From Ruminococcus sp. (GTDB lineage Bacteria; Bacillota; Clostridia; Oscillospirales; Ruminococcaceae), in the NCBI GenBank assembly GCA_017516465.1, contig JAFXCR010000037.1, positions 28,954 to 92,953 of the forward strand: 64,000 nt of DNA. The letters run 5' to 3'. The notes under the pieces are model-generated. The model worked only from the letters and a program-made list of their open reading frames with translations. It made no database searches and was not told the origin of the DNA. A program made the translations under genes and the position numbers. The stretch's first letter is position 1; the number at the start of each line of letters is the position of its first letter. Below are positions 1 through 10,600 of this stretch, piece by piece.

Positions 1-693
1 GAACACACCGTAGTACTCAGCAGACTTATGGCTGACACTAAGGGATATAAAGTAGGAGATGTAATTTCTCCTGATGATGATGAAAATGATTTTTATTATG
101 ATTTTACAATAGCCGGAATTACTAATGAACCCGGATATACCCAGTATTACATCGGCTCTGAAGAAGAAAATGGCTATGAAATGATTATTCTGGGCAAAGG
201 AATTTCTAAAGAAGAAGTATTAAAACACGCTCAAACCTTAGCAGAGAAATATCCGGTTCATATAGAAATACCGTTGAGAGAAGACATTTATGATACTTAC
301 TGTATTTTTAATACAATATTTATTATTGTGGTTATCTTCCTCGCACTTATTCTTTCTGTTACAGTAAATGCTGTTTTCGTCGGAATGTACCAGCGAAGAG
401 AATTTGAATTTGCAGTATACAGGGCTATCGGAATTTCAAAGAAGCAGATTATCAAAAAAATCTGCGGAGAAATTCTCTGCATGGACGCAATAGTTCTTAC
501 TCTCGGAGGAATAATATTCTTCATAGGATTATATCTCTTCAATCATCTCGTTCTTTTTCCAAACGGTCTGTACATTGTTTACTATGCACCGGTAGCAATT
601 ATAGCTCTTATTCTCTGCAACGTTATGACCGTTGTACCGCTTATAATCACACGAACCAGAAAACTTCTCAAAACAAATGTATGCGACTACTAA
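1..693 (+). CDS. FtsX/MacB-type ABC transporter permease, C-terminal part
   Basis: The reading frame is open from the first base of the window, so this is the 3' end of a longer gene; no start codon is claimed. The visible 230 residues hold an extracytoplasmic stretch (about residues 10-90, with the GD-I...F-I-GI pattern common in these proteins), then three hydrophobic segments near residues 104-126, 158-180 and 195-217. The cytoplasmic loop between the first two reads EFAVYRAIGISKKQI, the conserved FtsX-family loop that contacts the ATPase. Such permeases work with a MacB/LolD-like ATPase in export, lipoprotein handling or peptide resistance; the ATPase would lie outside the window. The substrate cannot be told from this fragment. 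Confidence 0.8.
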   Translation, partial: EHTVVLSRLMADTKGYKVGDVISPDDDENDFYYDFTIAGITNEPGYTQYYIGSEEENGYEMIILGKGISKEEVLKHAQTLAEKYPVHIEIPLREDIYDTYCIFNTIFIIVVIFLALILSVTVNAVFVGMYQRREFEFAVYRAIGISKKQIIKKICGEILCMDAIVLTLGGIIFFIGLYLFNHLVLFPNGLYIVYYAPVAIIALILCNVMTVVPLIITRTRKLLKTNVCDY

Positions 694-697
694 TTAA

Positions 698-727
698 ACA
701 GCTCCCTGAATTTATTCGGGGAGCTGT
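698..727. terminator. bidirectional intrinsic terminator between convergent genes
   Basis: Perfect 9-bp stem (ACAGCTCCC / GGGAGCTGT) with an 11-nt loop, followed on the plus strand by AATTTTATTT. It lies between the permease stop and the stop of the convergent ABC ATPase gene and can serve both. Confidence 0.75.
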
Positions 728-735
728 AATTTTAT

Positions 736-1473
736 TTATACAATCTTTGAAAGAAACTCCTTCAGGCGAGGATGCTTCGGATTTGAAAATACCTCCTGCG
801 GAGTATCATCCTCTGCGATAATACCTTCATCAATAAACATGACTCTTGATGCAACTTCACGGGCAAATCCCATTTCGTGCGTAACGCATATCATTGTTAT
901 ACCGCTTCCTGCAAGCTGCTTCATAACCTCAAGAACCTCCCCTACCATTTCTGGATCAAGTGCAGAGGTAGGCTCGTCAAAGAGAATCACCTCAGGCTCC
1001 ATTGCAAGTGCTCTGCATATAGCTACACGCTGCTTCTGACCTCCCGAAAGCTGATCAGGGTAGCTGTCGGCTTTATCCTGCAAACCAACTCTCGTAAGAA
1101 GCTCCATTGCCTTTCTATTGGTATCATCAGTTGATATCTTTTTCAGCTTTCTCGGAGCAATAGTAAGATTTTCAAGAATCGTCAGATGCGGAAACAGATT
1201 AAAATGCTGGAACACCATCATTATCTTCTTCCGCTGTTCATTGATATTCGTTGATGCAGCTGTAAGCTCAACTCCATCAAAAATCACGCTTCCGCCCGTC
1301 GGCTGTTCAAGCAGATTAAGACATCGCAGAAAAGTGGATTTTCCGCATCCGGAAGGACCAAGTATAACTACCACTTCACCCTTATGAATTTCTGTTGTTA
1401 TACCTTTTAGTATCTCGTTTTTGCCAAAGGATTTCTTCAATCCCTTTACTTCTATAATAACATTATTTTTCAT
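736..1473 (-). CDS. polar amino acid ABC transporter ATP-binding protein (GlnQ family)
   Basis: ATPase that powers uptake of a polar amino acid through the permease encoded just upstream. The 245-residue length is normal for the family. Walker A is GPSGCGKST (residues 39-47), the signature motif is LSGGQ, Walker B is [13 protein letters not shown], and the switch histidine lies in VTHEMG. The start overlaps the 3' end of the substrate-binding/permease gene by 11 bases, so the two are translationally coupled. Family placement is firm. The exact substrate (glutamine, cystine, arginine or other) cannot be read from the ATPase. Confidence 0.93.
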   Translation of the reverse strand: MKNNVIIEVKGLKKSFGKNEILKGITTEIHKGEVVVILGPSGCGKSTFLRCLNLLEQPTGGSVIFDGVELTAASTNINEQRKKIMMVFQHFNLFPHLTILENLTIAPRKLKKISTDDTNRKAMELLTRVGLQDKADSYPDQLSGGQKQRVAICRALAMEPEVILFDEPTSALDPEMVGEVLEVMKQLAGSGITMICVTHEMGFAREVASRVMFIDEGIIAEDDTPQEVFSNPKHPRLKEFLSKIV

Positions 1474-2989
1474 TGTTTTTCAGCCTCTTTTCCAGTCTTG
1501 ATACAAGTGATGTGAGTACAACTACTATCACGAGATAAACGAGTGCAACGGCAATAAGAGGCATGAACGCTTCGTAAGTACGGCTACGGATGTAGTCGCC
1601 TCCTCTTGTAAGATCCATTATTCCGATGTAACCAGAAATAGAAGTTTCCTTGATAAGAACAATGAATTCGTTGCAGAGAGCCGGCAGGACATTCTTGAAC
1701 GCCTGCGGAAGAATAAAGTATCTCATAGTCTGTGCGTAGTTGAAGCCCAGACTTCTTCCGGCTTCAAATTGTCCGGCATCAACAGACATTATGCCGCCTC
1801 TTACGATTTCGGCAATATATGCAGAAGAATTCAGTCCGAAAGCAATTACTGCTACAAAAACCTTATTGACATCAGAGGACGCAAAAATAACATAGTAAAT
1901 TATAAGAAGCTGAACCATTGTAGGTGTTCCTCTTATTATCGTAAGGTATGCCTTGAGAATAAGGTTCATAATCTTGAATTTTCCGGTTTTATCACAAGTA
2001 CTTCTCAGTATAGCGATAAGGAATCCGAGAACAACACCAATAAGCACTGCAAAAAAGCTTATTTCAAGCGTTACAAGCACACCGTCGGTAATATATTTCC
2101 ATCGGTCATCCTCTATAAAATTGTTTTTGAATTTTTCCTTAAGACTTACATCCTCCGCACCTTTTCCGTTGCGGACAATTATAACCTGTGTGGCTGTTGT
2201 ATAAGAATCTGTAAAATCAATACTTTTCAGTCTGTCCTCGGTAACTGTCATTCCTGATACGCCGACATCAGCCTTTCCCGACTGTACCGCACTTATTATA
2301 CTGTCAAATTCTATATCCTGAATTTCCAGAGACATCCCGAGAATATCACAAATCGCTCTCGCCATGTCAATATCAATTCCAGTTATTTCACCTTTTTCGA
2401 TATATTCATAAGGCTCAAAAGTAGCATTTGTTGCAATATTGAGCGTACCATTGCTTCTGTCAACGTTTTCCGGTGAAATATACGGGAATTTCCCCTTTGT
2501 ATCGTCGCCTATATAGTTTGAAATGATACTGTCAAGTGTTCCGTCTGCCTTGAGCTTTTCGATGGCTGAATTAAGCTTCTCACGAAGTTCCGGATTTTCC
2601 TTGGAAATACAGATTGCGTATTCCTCAACAGCAAAATTCTCCTCAAGAATAGAAAGATCAGGATTAATCTTTACAAAAGCATCAGCAGGAGCTTTATCAA
2701 TTACTACGCAGTCAATTTTACCAAGCTTTAATGCCTGAACTGCATCTGCCGCCTTATTGTAGCGTTCTATCGTCGACCCTTCTTTTTCATAGTCTGATAC
2801 AAAAATATCGCCTGTGGTTCCAAGCTGAACACCAATAACAGCACCCGGAAGATCATCTATTGTCTTTACTTTTGAAGGCTCGCTTCCTTTTTTTGATTTG
2901 CACGAAAACAATGTTAGTGGTACTGTAAGTACCATCAACATAATAAGCATCAGCCTAAGATACGCTGCTTTTGATTTTATTATTTTCAT
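1463..2989 (-). CDS. fused amino acid substrate-binding lipoprotein and permease
   Basis: A single 508-residue chain combines solute binding and membrane transport. A signal sequence ends in a lipobox-like LTLFSC (Cys30), predicting a lipid anchor. Residues about 40-160 resemble one lobe of an SBP_bac_3 domain ([10 protein letters not shown]...EEYAICISK). Residues about 180-285 form the start of a further SBP_bac_3 domain ([29 protein letters not shown]). Residues about 300-505 are a HisM/ArtM-type permease with about five membrane segments and an EAA-like loop ([22 protein letters not shown]). Fused SBP-permease proteins are known in Firmicutes. The extra partial binding lobe at the N-terminus is the unusual point. 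A sigma-A promoter and a GAGGG ribosome site lie directly upstream. Confidence 0.9.
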   Translation of the reverse strand: MKIIKSKAAYLRLMLIMLMVLTVPLTLFSCKSKKGSEPSKVKTIDDLPGAVIGVQLGTTGDIFVSDYEKEGSTIERYNKAADAVQALKLGKIDCVVIDKAPADAFVKINPDLSILEENFAVEEYAICISKENPELREKLNSAIEKLKADGTLDSIISNYIGDDTKGKFPYISPENVDRSNGTLNIATNATFEPYEYIEKGEITGIDIDMARAICDILGMSLEIQDIEFDSIISAVQSGKADVGVSGMTVTEDRLKSIDFTDSYTTATQVIIVRNGKGAEDVSLKEKFKNNFIEDDRWKYITDGVLVTLEISFFAVLIGVVLGFLIAILRSTCDKTGKFKIMNLILKAYLTIIRGTPTMVQLLIIYYVIFASSDVNKVFVAVIAFGLNSSAYIAEIVRGGIMSVDAGQFEAGRSLGFNYAQTMRYFILPQAFKNVLPALCNEFIVLIKETSISGYIGIMDLTRGGDYIRSRTYEAFMPLIAVALVYLVIVVVLTSLVSRLEKRLKNNEK

Positions 2990-3029
2990 TACGCACCCTC
3001 TCTTACAAATTATTTTAATTTACTGCTTT

Positions 3030-3058
3030 ATTATACCATGTCCGACATAATAAGTCAA
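3030..3058 (-). promoter_or_regulatory. sigma-A promoter of the amino acid ABC operon
   Basis: On the minus strand TTGACT (3058-3053) and TATAAT (3035-3030) are separated by exactly 17 bases, 41 bases upstream of the permease start. Confidence 0.85.
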
Positions 3059-3102
3059 CATATAATCAGATTTAAAGCCAATCTCATCCTCCTCACAATA
3101 AT

Positions 3103-3134
3103 AACGCTCACAGTCGTAACAGGCTGTGAGCGTT
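3103..3134 (-). terminator. terminator-like hairpin ending the pilus operon
   Basis: Perfect 11-bp inverted repeat (AACGCTCACAG / CTGTGAGCGTT) with a 10-nt loop, just after the stop of the last pilus-operon gene. The following minus-strand sequence (ATTATTGTG) is only moderately T-rich. Confidence 0.65.
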
Positions 3135-3148
3135 GTACTCATTAATCC

Positions 3149-3865
3149 CTATCTGATGATTCTTAATTCACTCAGCGATGCTTCATCTGACTTATCGATT
3201 CTTTCCGCCCTCACGCATACCCTGCTTTGTCCGCTTAATGTACAGGTGAAAAGCGTCAGTTCCCAATTGCCGCTGTCATTTGCAAGAAGTCCTTCAACAT
3301 CAGTTCCATCAAGAGTGTCAATCTGAATCACTTCATAATGAAATTCCGTTCCATCCGCACCTATGAATATCATCTCATTCCCCACAGAAAGTGAGTTAAT
3401 ATTTCCAAAATGCGAACTGTAATTGTGTGCCGCAATAATAAGACTTCCATCGTCTGCCCTTCCGGAATAACGGCACGGACTGATCTTAAGATTCTCATAG
3501 CTCCATTCACTCATAACCGGAAGCCTTATTCCAAGATCAGGTATATCTATAATTCCCACATAGCTGTTTCCGTCTATTTCTGCAAGCTTCTCCTGAGCTA
3601 CAGATTCCTCAGTACCATACTGTGCAAAAAGATCCTCAATCGGAGCAGTATACTTCTGCTCTGACTGCCCAGTCGGAGTTTCTGTTGATTTCTTTACCTC
3701 GTCGGTTATTTTCGCTTCAAGTGCCACCAGAACCTCTCTGGCACGTTCTCCGCTTTTTTTGTCCTGACGAATATTATTGAATATCAGAATCGCTGCCGCC
3801 AGAAGCAACAGCGATCCGATTATTACTAAACATTTTCCTTTAGTTATTTTCATCGTTTCTCTCAT
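3149..3865 (-). CDS. class B/D-type sortase, last gene of the pilus operon
   Basis: Membrane-anchored cysteine transpeptidase, 238 residues, with an N-terminal membrane segment (residues about 11-31). The catalytic triad is visible: His147 in AAHN, Cys208 in LTLFTCT, and an Arg at 215 or 219 in SRVCVRAE. It lacks the class C lid and the TPYGVNTHR extension, so it differs from the pilin polymerase two genes upstream. In other pili such a second sortase fixes the finished fibre to the cell wall or attaches a particular subunit; that role here is inferred from position. The start overlaps the minor pilin gene by 26 bases. A start at 3853 (MKITKGK) is an alternative, and neither has a strong ribosome site. 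The subclass is uncertain without alignment. Confidence 0.85.
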   Translation of the reverse strand: MRETMKITKGKCLVIIGSLLLLAAAILIFNNIRQDKKSGERAREVLVALEAKITDEVKKSTETPTGQSEQKYTAPIEDLFAQYGTEESVAQEKLAEIDGNSYVGIIDIPDLGIRLPVMSEWSYENLKISPCRYSGRADDGSLIIAAHNYSSHFGNINSLSVGNEMIFIGADGTEFHYEVIQIDTLDGTDVEGLLANDSGNWELTLFTCTLSGQSRVCVRAERIDKSDEASLSELRIIR

Positions 3866-4868
3866 TTTTTTCCATAGAACAGATTCTCAGACCAATTGCT
3901 ATACTGATTATTCCTATAAGTCCAAGCAGTGGCACCGGCCACCAGAGCTGTCCTGTCTGAGGTATCTTATCATCATTATTTTTCTTTGTAGTTTTTGATG
4001 TTGTTTTTGCCGCTGTTGTAGTTGTTGTTTCATCAGATGTTGTTATCGTTGTTGTAGTCGTTACCGGAGGTTTCTCTGATTCCGGCGTATTGACAACAAC
4101 AAACTGTCTTTCATTGGAGTCATACACAACAGTTATATTATCAGGAATTTCTATTTCTTTTACACGCCATTCGTCATCCTGAGTCCCCTTCCAGCTGTGC
4201 GTCCAGTTGTTGGTTTTGTCAAGAATTACAGTATCAAAAAGTTCATTATTTTTATAAATTTCAACCTTTATAGGCGAAGCATCAACGATATCTTCTCCGT
4301 CCTCATCCCTCCAGAAGCCTTTGAGTATATAATCAATCTCCTCCGGATTCTTTTCGCTTGATATGATCTTCGGATATGCGTCAATATCAACTGACTGTCC
4401 TCTCAGTCCTATCTCTATCAGGTATGTCGTGGGAGTATACGTCATATCTTCTATAACAAGTTCATCTCCCGATATCAGATACAATCCCGGAACGAGATTT
4501 TCAAATTCTACTACACCCATATCATCCGTTTTTCCGGAAAATAAAGGTACTATCTTATCAATTACTGCATAATTTTCAAGTGTCTTTGCAGCAGCTATAC
4601 GATTACTGTCTGTGATTAAATCACTGAGATCGACCTGATAATCACTGAAATCTCCGTCAAGTACAAAACCCGTTTCTGTTCTTGAACCAACACGATAAAT
4701 ATTCCAGTTCATGCCGACGAGAGTAACTTCTTCCGTTTTACAAGTGAGAGTCAGAGTTCCTGTAATCGTCTCAGCAGAAACTGTGAATACAGCTCCGGTC
4801 AGAATCAACAGTACTGCACTCAACGTGCAAAACATTGCTTTCAGATACCTTTGAATATTCAAACGCAT
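3840..4868 (-). CDS. minor (probably basal) pilin with IPQTG sorting signal
   Basis: Secreted, wall-anchored pilus subunit of 342 residues. A signal peptide covers about residues 1-34 (LSAVLLILTGAVFTVSA). An N-terminal pilin domain runs to about 180, a CnaB-like domain to about 265 (YILKGFWRDEDGEDI with the candidate isopeptide Lys, VVNTPE with the Asn), then a Thr-rich stalk. The sorting signal is IPQTG (about 302-306), followed by a membrane segment and a charged tail. The ATG at 4868 is preferred because AAAGGGTGG lies in front of it; an in-frame GTG at 4880 lies within that site. It sits between the class C sortase and the second sortase, the usual place for a basal subunit. The basal role is an inference. 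Confidence 0.85.
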   Translation of the reverse strand: MRLNIQRYLKAMFCTLSAVLLILTGAVFTVSAETITGTLTLTCKTEEVTLVGMNWNIYRVGSRTETGFVLDGDFSDYQVDLSDLITDSNRIAAAKTLENYAVIDKIVPLFSGKTDDMGVVEFENLVPGLYLISGDELVIEDMTYTPTTYLIEIGLRGQSVDIDAYPKIISSEKNPEEIDYILKGFWRDEDGEDIVDASPIKVEIYKNNELFDTVILDKTNNWTHSWKGTQDDEWRVKEIEIPDNITVVYDSNERQFVVVNTPESEKPPVTTTTTITTSDETTTTTAAKTTSKTTKKNNDDKIPQTGQLWWPVPLLGLIGIISIAIGLRICSMEKNERNDENN

Positions 4869-4916
4869 ATCGTTCACCACCCTTTCAGAAATACTGGTTT
4901 TATCAGAATAGTTTTA

Positions 4917-5768
4917 CTAATTGTAAATCATATATCGAAGATCGGGATTCTTACGTCTCTTTCCGCCGAATACCCAGAAAATAAGCAGTCCGATTACCAA
5001 CGGAGAAGCTACCAACGGAATTACAAGCATAGGATCAACCTTTGTTGCGTCAGATATTACCGTTGCATTGGAAACATATTTCGTCTCGATACGGTGCGAC
5101 CTCAGCAGAAGTCTGTGTGTGTTTACCGCATACGGAGTACACGTCATAAGAGTTACAATATCTTCGCCGGGTACTACCGAGAGCTTTTCCATTTCGTGCG
5201 GAAGAACTATATTTATCTCCTCTATTTCGTATGTGTATACAGCTCCGAGTACGTTTATTGTAAATATATCACCTACCACCAGCTTATCAAGATCGGTGAA
5301 AAGCTTCGCTGTGGGATGTCCTCGGTGTGCAGATATTACACTATGCGTATTGATTCCGCCTACCGGAAGCGATGAGCCTTCAAGATGTCCTGACGCAATG
5401 TTGAGTACCGCCTCGCTTGTGCCGTGATAAACCGGAATCTCAACCTGAATAACCGGAATCGAAACATATCCCATAATTCCTGTGCCAGATACATCAAGGA
5501 TATCATCATAACCGGGAATCTGATCGTAATTCGTAAACGGAGAATCAAGTCTTGCTATCTTCTCGTTATATTCATTCGCCTGTGCAAGCATTGCTTCAAT
5601 TTCGCTGGTGTCCATATTTGAAATGGCTGCCTCGTAATTGGCAATCGCACGGCTCTGTACTCTGGAATTCCACCAGTTGCTGACTATGGGATAAAGCATC
5701 ACGGAGAGTCCCACGAATAGCATTATAGTAAAAATAATTGTTGTAATTAAGCTCGATTTCTTCTTCAT
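4917..5768 (-). CDS. srtC: class C sortase (pilin polymerase)
   Basis: Transpeptidase that joins pilin subunits through the sorting-signal Thr of one and the pilin-motif Lys of the next. At 283 residues it has the class C layout: an N-terminal membrane helix (8-30), a lid segment with DSPF at 75-78, catalytic His148 in SAHRGHP, Cys210 in TLMTCTPYAVNTHR, catalytic Arg at 219 or 223, and a second membrane helix near 245-270 before a basic tail. The TCTPYxVNTHRLL string is diagnostic. It lies directly after the backbone pilin gene, from which a strong hairpin separates it. The ribosome site GGGAGG lies 5 bases before the ATG. Confidence 0.95.
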   Translation of the reverse strand: MKKKSSLITTIIFTIMLFVGLSVMLYPIVSNWWNSRVQSRAIANYEAAISNMDTSEIEAMLAQANEYNEKIARLDSPFTNYDQIPGYDDILDVSGTGIMGYVSIPVIQVEIPVYHGTSEAVLNIASGHLEGSSLPVGGINTHSVISAHRGHPTAKLFTDLDKLVVGDIFTINVLGAVYTYEIEEINIVLPHEMEKLSVVPGEDIVTLMTCTPYAVNTHRLLLRSHRIETKYVSNATVISDATKVDPMLVIPLVASPLVIGLLIFWVFGGKRRKNPDLRYMIYN

Positions 5769-5784
5769 GGGATCCTCCCTAATG

Positions 5785-5812
5785 GCCGCCGATGGCTTTC
5801 ACCATCGGCGGC
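5785..5812 (-). promoter_or_regulatory. intercistronic hairpin between backbone pilin and class C sortase genes
   Basis: Perfect 11-bp GC-rich stem (GCCGCCGATGG / CCATCGGCGGC) with a 6-nt loop. On the minus strand no T-tract follows; the next bases lead straight into the sortase ribosome site. It therefore looks like an attenuator or an mRNA-processing/3'-end stabiliser rather than a full terminator, which would keep sortase expression below pilin expression. Confidence 0.65.
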
Positions 5813-5881
5813 ATGATTAGGTTAATTAGTCGTTTCTAATCTTGTTTATTGCCGTCTGTGTGTTTTATTCACATGGATTTA

Positions 5882-7528
5882 TTATTCCTGTGTGTTCTTC
5901 ATGCGCTTCTTGGAAATCAGGTATACGCCTGCTACTGCTACCATTGCACCACCGCCGAGGTAGAATACTGTTGTACCGATACCACCGGTGCTGGGGAGTT
6001 CAGAGCCTGAATTATTTTCAACATTTGCTGTAAGACTTGATTCATCCTCATCAATTTTAGCAGTGAATGAAATTGCATCATCAACTAAAGGTGTACCATT
6101 TAACACGGTTAATTCTTGATCACTGTGATCTGCGGTTACTGTAAACTCAATAGGATCTATACCATTATATCCAGCAGGAACCTTAGTCTCTGTCAGTTTA
6201 TATGTACCATCATCAAGACCAGAGAAGGTGAATGTAGTTAAATTATCTTCTAATGTAAATTCTTTAACCAGAACATAACTACCATTTACCTTTTTCTCAA
6301 GCTTGAATGCAGCACCAGCAAGTTCACTCTTATCGCTTGCCTTAATCTTATTAATAACAACTTCATATGTAAACGCAACTACGCTAACCTCTGGAGTAGT
6401 ACTTGTTGTATTATCGGCTTCGCCACTTCCTGAGTTATAAGGATTATTTGAATACTCAAGTAAACCTGTATTCCAGTTACCCTGTGAACCTAATTTTGTA
6501 TTAGCTGTAAATGGAGCAGTATATTCAACGATTACCTTACCACCAGCAACAGCTTCTTCATAATCCTTAAGATCTTCAATTGTAAGTACAAAATCACAAC
6601 CATCGCCATGAGTACTATGATTAGCTGTACATTCCTTATCAAAATTATAATCAGCAGAAGTTAGCGATTTAAGTTTAGTGCCAGATGCATCAGCTATATA
6701 TACATCCTTTATTGTATAATCTCCAAACACATCATTCTGTAAGTCATCGTGGAATGAAAGCGTGTAATGATTATAGCTTGCATAATCAGAAGGAAGTGTC
6801 GCAACGAGTCTGAATGGAACTGCATCTAATTTGCACTTATCATGGTCGGCATCAGTTCCCCAGTCATAAATAGATGCATTCCATTCCGAAGGAATCTCCT
6901 TAGCATCATCACAAATATCACCAATAAGCTTATCAAACTTTGGATAATCCTTTTTTACTGTAACTGTAAGTGCTGTATCTCCGGCGGTATCAACCATTAC
7001 AAGTGATGATGTAGTATCAACTTGACCCGTTACTGTATCCTGTGCTATAAGATAATAACCCTGATCTATTCCAGTAAAACTACCAGTGGTGGTAGTTGTT
7101 TCAGTTTGAATATCATTCTCAAGAATTTTATTATAAACAGCATCTGCAAATGTACGCATTGTTCCGGTATTTGTTCCTGTTGTTGAACTTAATCCTTCAA
7201 TATACGTTAAGATAGCTTCATCAATTTTAGCGTTATCTGTTTCCTCTTCAGAAACCTTAGCGATTTCCTTAAGTATAGGTCTAAATGTTGGGTTGACAGC
7301 GTAAGTATAAGCGTTCTCTTCACCTGTAGTATCAACAGAAGCAGTTAAAAGCTGATACGCTTTATATGATTTAGAAGCATTTGTCTGAGGATCTGTGATA
7401 GTGATACTTGTTTTAACATCTTCTGCCGCATTTGAAGTCATAGCCATCGGAGCAACCATGCAAGCTGCGAGGAGGGAAGCGGATGTTAAAGCTGCAAATC
7501 TCTTAAAAGTTCTTGATGTTTTTTTCAT
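5882..7528 (-). CDS. major backbone pilin with LPSTG sorting signal
   Basis: Shaft subunit of the pilus, 548 residues. Signal peptide is about residues 1-35. An N-terminal domain follows, then a pilin motif VTVKKDYPK with candidate polymerising Lys197. A fimbrial isopeptide D2-type domain covers about 200-385, and a C-terminal CnaB domain about 390-480 (INKIKASDKSELAGAAF...YKLTETKVPAGY, with the E-box Glu). The sorting signal is LPSTG (511-515), then a membrane helix and basic tail. The Lys motif, E-box, LPXTG signal and adjoining class C sortase together mark a SpaA/FimA-type backbone. AAAGGAG lies 7 bases before the ATG. Hairpins on both sides of the gene suggest its mRNA is controlled separately from its neighbours. 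Confidence 0.93.
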   Translation of the reverse strand: MKKTSRTFKRFAALTSASLLAACMVAPMAMTSNAAEDVKTSITITDPQTNASKSYKAYQLLTASVDTTGEENAYTYAVNPTFRPILKEIAKVSEEETDNAKIDEAILTYIEGLSSTTGTNTGTMRTFADAVYNKILENDIQTETTTTTGSFTGIDQGYYLIAQDTVTGQVDTTSSLVMVDTAGDTALTVTVKKDYPKFDKLIGDICDDAKEIPSEWNASIYDWGTDADHDKCKLDAVPFRLVATLPSDYASYNHYTLSFHDDLQNDVFGDYTIKDVYIADASGTKLKSLTSADYNFDKECTANHSTHGDGCDFVLTIEDLKDYEEAVAGGKVIVEYTAPFTANTKLGSQGNWNTGLLEYSNNPYNSGSGEADNTTSTTPEVSVVAFTYEVVINKIKASDKSELAGAAFKLEKKVNGSYVLVKEFTLEDNLTTFTFSGLDDGTYKLTETKVPAGYNGIDPIEFTVTADHSDQELTVLNGTPLVDDAISFTAKIDEDESSLTANVENNSGSELPSTGGIGTTVFYLGGGAMVAVAGVYLISKKRMKNTQE

Positions 7529-7560
7529 AATAATTCTCCTTTAAAATAAATTTTGGTTTT

Positions 7561-7594
7561 CAGAAAGGGCACGATCTCTGCCGCACCCTTTCTG
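7561..7594 (-). promoter_or_regulatory. intercistronic hairpin between tip adhesin and backbone pilin genes
   Basis: 9-bp inverted repeat (CAGAAAGGG / CCCTTTCTG) in the 78-bp gap before the backbone pilin start. On the minus strand it is followed by AAAACC rather than a T-run, so it is more likely an mRNA processing or 5'-stabilising element than a terminator. Confidence 0.5.
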
Positions 7595-7606
7595 TGGGTG
7601 GATTGT

Positions 7607-10600
7607 TTATTTTGCACGGCGGCTGCTCTGCCGACGTCTTGTACATGTGTATCCGGCTGCACTCAGAAGCATTATCATGCCTCCGAAGAAGTAATATGTC
7701 TTTCTGCCAACACCGCCGGAGGATGGCATCTGACCTTGTGCCTTTCCGTATAACGTATTTGTAACTGAAAGCTGCTTAACTTCGCCTTCTTCAAGTATCT
7801 CTCCGTTTTCATAATCTGTCGGGATATACGTTGAATTACCTGTTCCACGGATAGGATTGCTGTTTGTAACTGGCTGACCGTTTTCATCACATTCAACGAT
7901 GTAGTAGCAGTAGTAATTGCCATTTTCATCGGTAATCGGGAGATTCTCGATTGTCTTTTCCCAGTTTTCACCAGGAGTCAATTCAATAATCTCACCAACT
8001 TGTTCAGCTCCCTGTGGAATTCCTGCATCAACACTGCCAAGCTGAATTGTAACATCGTATGTTGCTGTTGTTCCGTCTGCGTCCGTTGCTGTAACTCTGA
8101 CGCTTCCGGGTTTAATTGGTCTGAGTATTCCGTCTGCACCTATTGTTGCAAATTCGGTATTATCAACCGTCCACTGAACTGCTCCGACGTTGTTTATCGC
8201 TTCAAGCTGGAGTGTTTCGCTTGTGAGAACAATATTATTTGGTGCATCGATTGTCATTGAATCAATAACTTCGATTGTACCTTCAATTGTATCTCCGTTA
8301 AGACTTGCTGTAAATGTAACAGTACCTGTTTTAAGTCCTGTGATTTTGTTATCATTTCCGATCTGTGCGATATCAAATACATTATCATTGAATGTAAATG
8401 TTGCATCGGATGGAAGATCAATTATCACACTATTTGGTGTCTCACCAACGTGAACCTTGAAATTCTTGGTATCCGTCTCGCCCGACTCATATTTCAGCTG
8501 GTAAGCTCCGATTGTCACATCAGCAGTTGCTTCCTGATCACCATATACAGCCTTGACTGTAACTGTTCCTGCACCTTTCGCTGTAAGAACACCGGTGTTC
8601 GGATCAATTTCAGCATATTCGCTTCCGCTTACTATGCTCCATGTAACAGTACCGTCAAAGTAATTAACTGTGAGCTGTACGGGTTCATCGCCTACTCTGA
8701 AATCATCAGGTATGCCGGTGATTGAGGGTTGTTGTTTTACTGTGTAAATAATAATTTTCACTATACCAGATGACATTTTGATATCATTAATATGTATTTT
8801 ATTTACATCAATAGGAGGATCATATGTCCTTTCAATCACATTGCCCGTTGGATTTTTCCAAGAACCACTCCAATTATTATTCACTGCAAAATTGCATCCG
8901 TCTCCTGTTGCACCTTCTGCAAACACAACTTCAATTTTGGTTACATTTTTATAACCAAGTGAATCAAATACTTTATCATTGCCTGCTGGTATTTCATCTG
9001 ATTCAATTGTGTCTAATATTGAATATTGACTTGATGGTTCTTGTGCAACCTGATTAACAGTTATATCCTTTGTAGCTCTTGCTACTTCGTTACCGTTAAC
9101 CTTTGCAATTGCAATAATTTGTGTATTGCCTGCTGAAACGCCCTTTATCTTTCCATTATTATCAATTATTGAAGCGATTCCGCTGTTATTCGAGCTCCAC
9201 TCAATTGTTGAATTATAAGGCTGATTATTAATAGACCATGTAATCTCCTCGTTTACGTCAATTGTAGTTGTCGAAGCGTTAATGCTCATTTCTAATACGG
9301 TAATGGAAACTTCAGCAGTTCTGTTGTCTGATGTTCTTGCTCTTATCGTTGTTGAACCATTTCTCAAACCGGTAATTGTATTACCTTCGATTCTTATAAT
9401 ATTTGTATCATAATTTTCATATGTTACGCTTTCACTTGGATTAAGTGTTGCAGTTCCATTAATAAGAATCTGATTTTGTGAAACGGTCAATGTCAAAGGC
9501 TGAACATTTTTAACTTCAATAGTAATTTCTGCTCTTATTGAACCATTATTTCTATCAGTTGCTGTAATTGTTGCTGTTCCGGCACCTCTGGCTGTCAGAA
9601 CACCATTATTAACCTCAATAACACCAGTATTGTTTGAATTCCAGTTAAACTCACTCAGATTTCTTGTGCTGTTAAGATGAAGTGTCTGCTGAGTATTATC
9701 TGTTAAATTCATCTCGGTGTTTGCATTTACTAATGCAAGCGGTTTAATGGTAAACTCTTTAACATCTGTATTTGTGCCGTCTGAAACAGTGACTTGAACT
9801 GTTATGTCATTATTGACATCCTTGGCTCTCAGAACATTTCCATTGATTATTTCTGCGGCATCTGTGCCTTGTGTTACAGACCATGTTACTGTCGAACCTT
9901 CGGCTGCACCGCTGTAAGTAAGATTAAGTGTATCACCTTCTGTTAAAGTAGTTTCTGTGTTTGTAATGGTTATTTCAGAACTTGGATCGGGATCCGGGTC
10001 TGGATCGGGATCGGTTGAATCATTATAATATAATATTACGTCAACCAACGCTGCATCCCATGTAATACCCCACTGTAATACTGATATTTGTGTAAGCGGA
10101 TATGGTATACCATTAGTAAAATCAGTGCTTTCCAGATATAAGGTTTGTCCAGATGCTGTAATGCCATTATTTACATTGTTTCCATTAAACTGAATACAAC
10201 CATCACCAGAAGCACTTTTAGAAAAGACTAACTTTATTGCTGTAATTGTTTTACCAGCACAATATTGTTGTACATTATGGGTACCATAGCTAATCGAGCC
10301 CAATTTTTCAGCTAATGAAATACTATTTGTATCCTCCGTCGCAAGACGACTATATCCTGCTGAGAGAATTGAATATGCGTTTGAGAATCGGCTGCTGAAC
10401 ATTCCTGTTGTTGTTACTGCTTCCGGCTCTGGTTCTTCTTCTGCCGGCAGATACTGTGTCTTAACACCAGGTATCTCATAGAGTTCACCGGTTTCATAGA
10501 AGTAATAGAGACCAGCTGCTGCACCGACGAGGTTTGCATTGTAGTCACTTGCTACTTCGTTAAGCATATAATCCGAACGAACATCAGCATATGACATACC

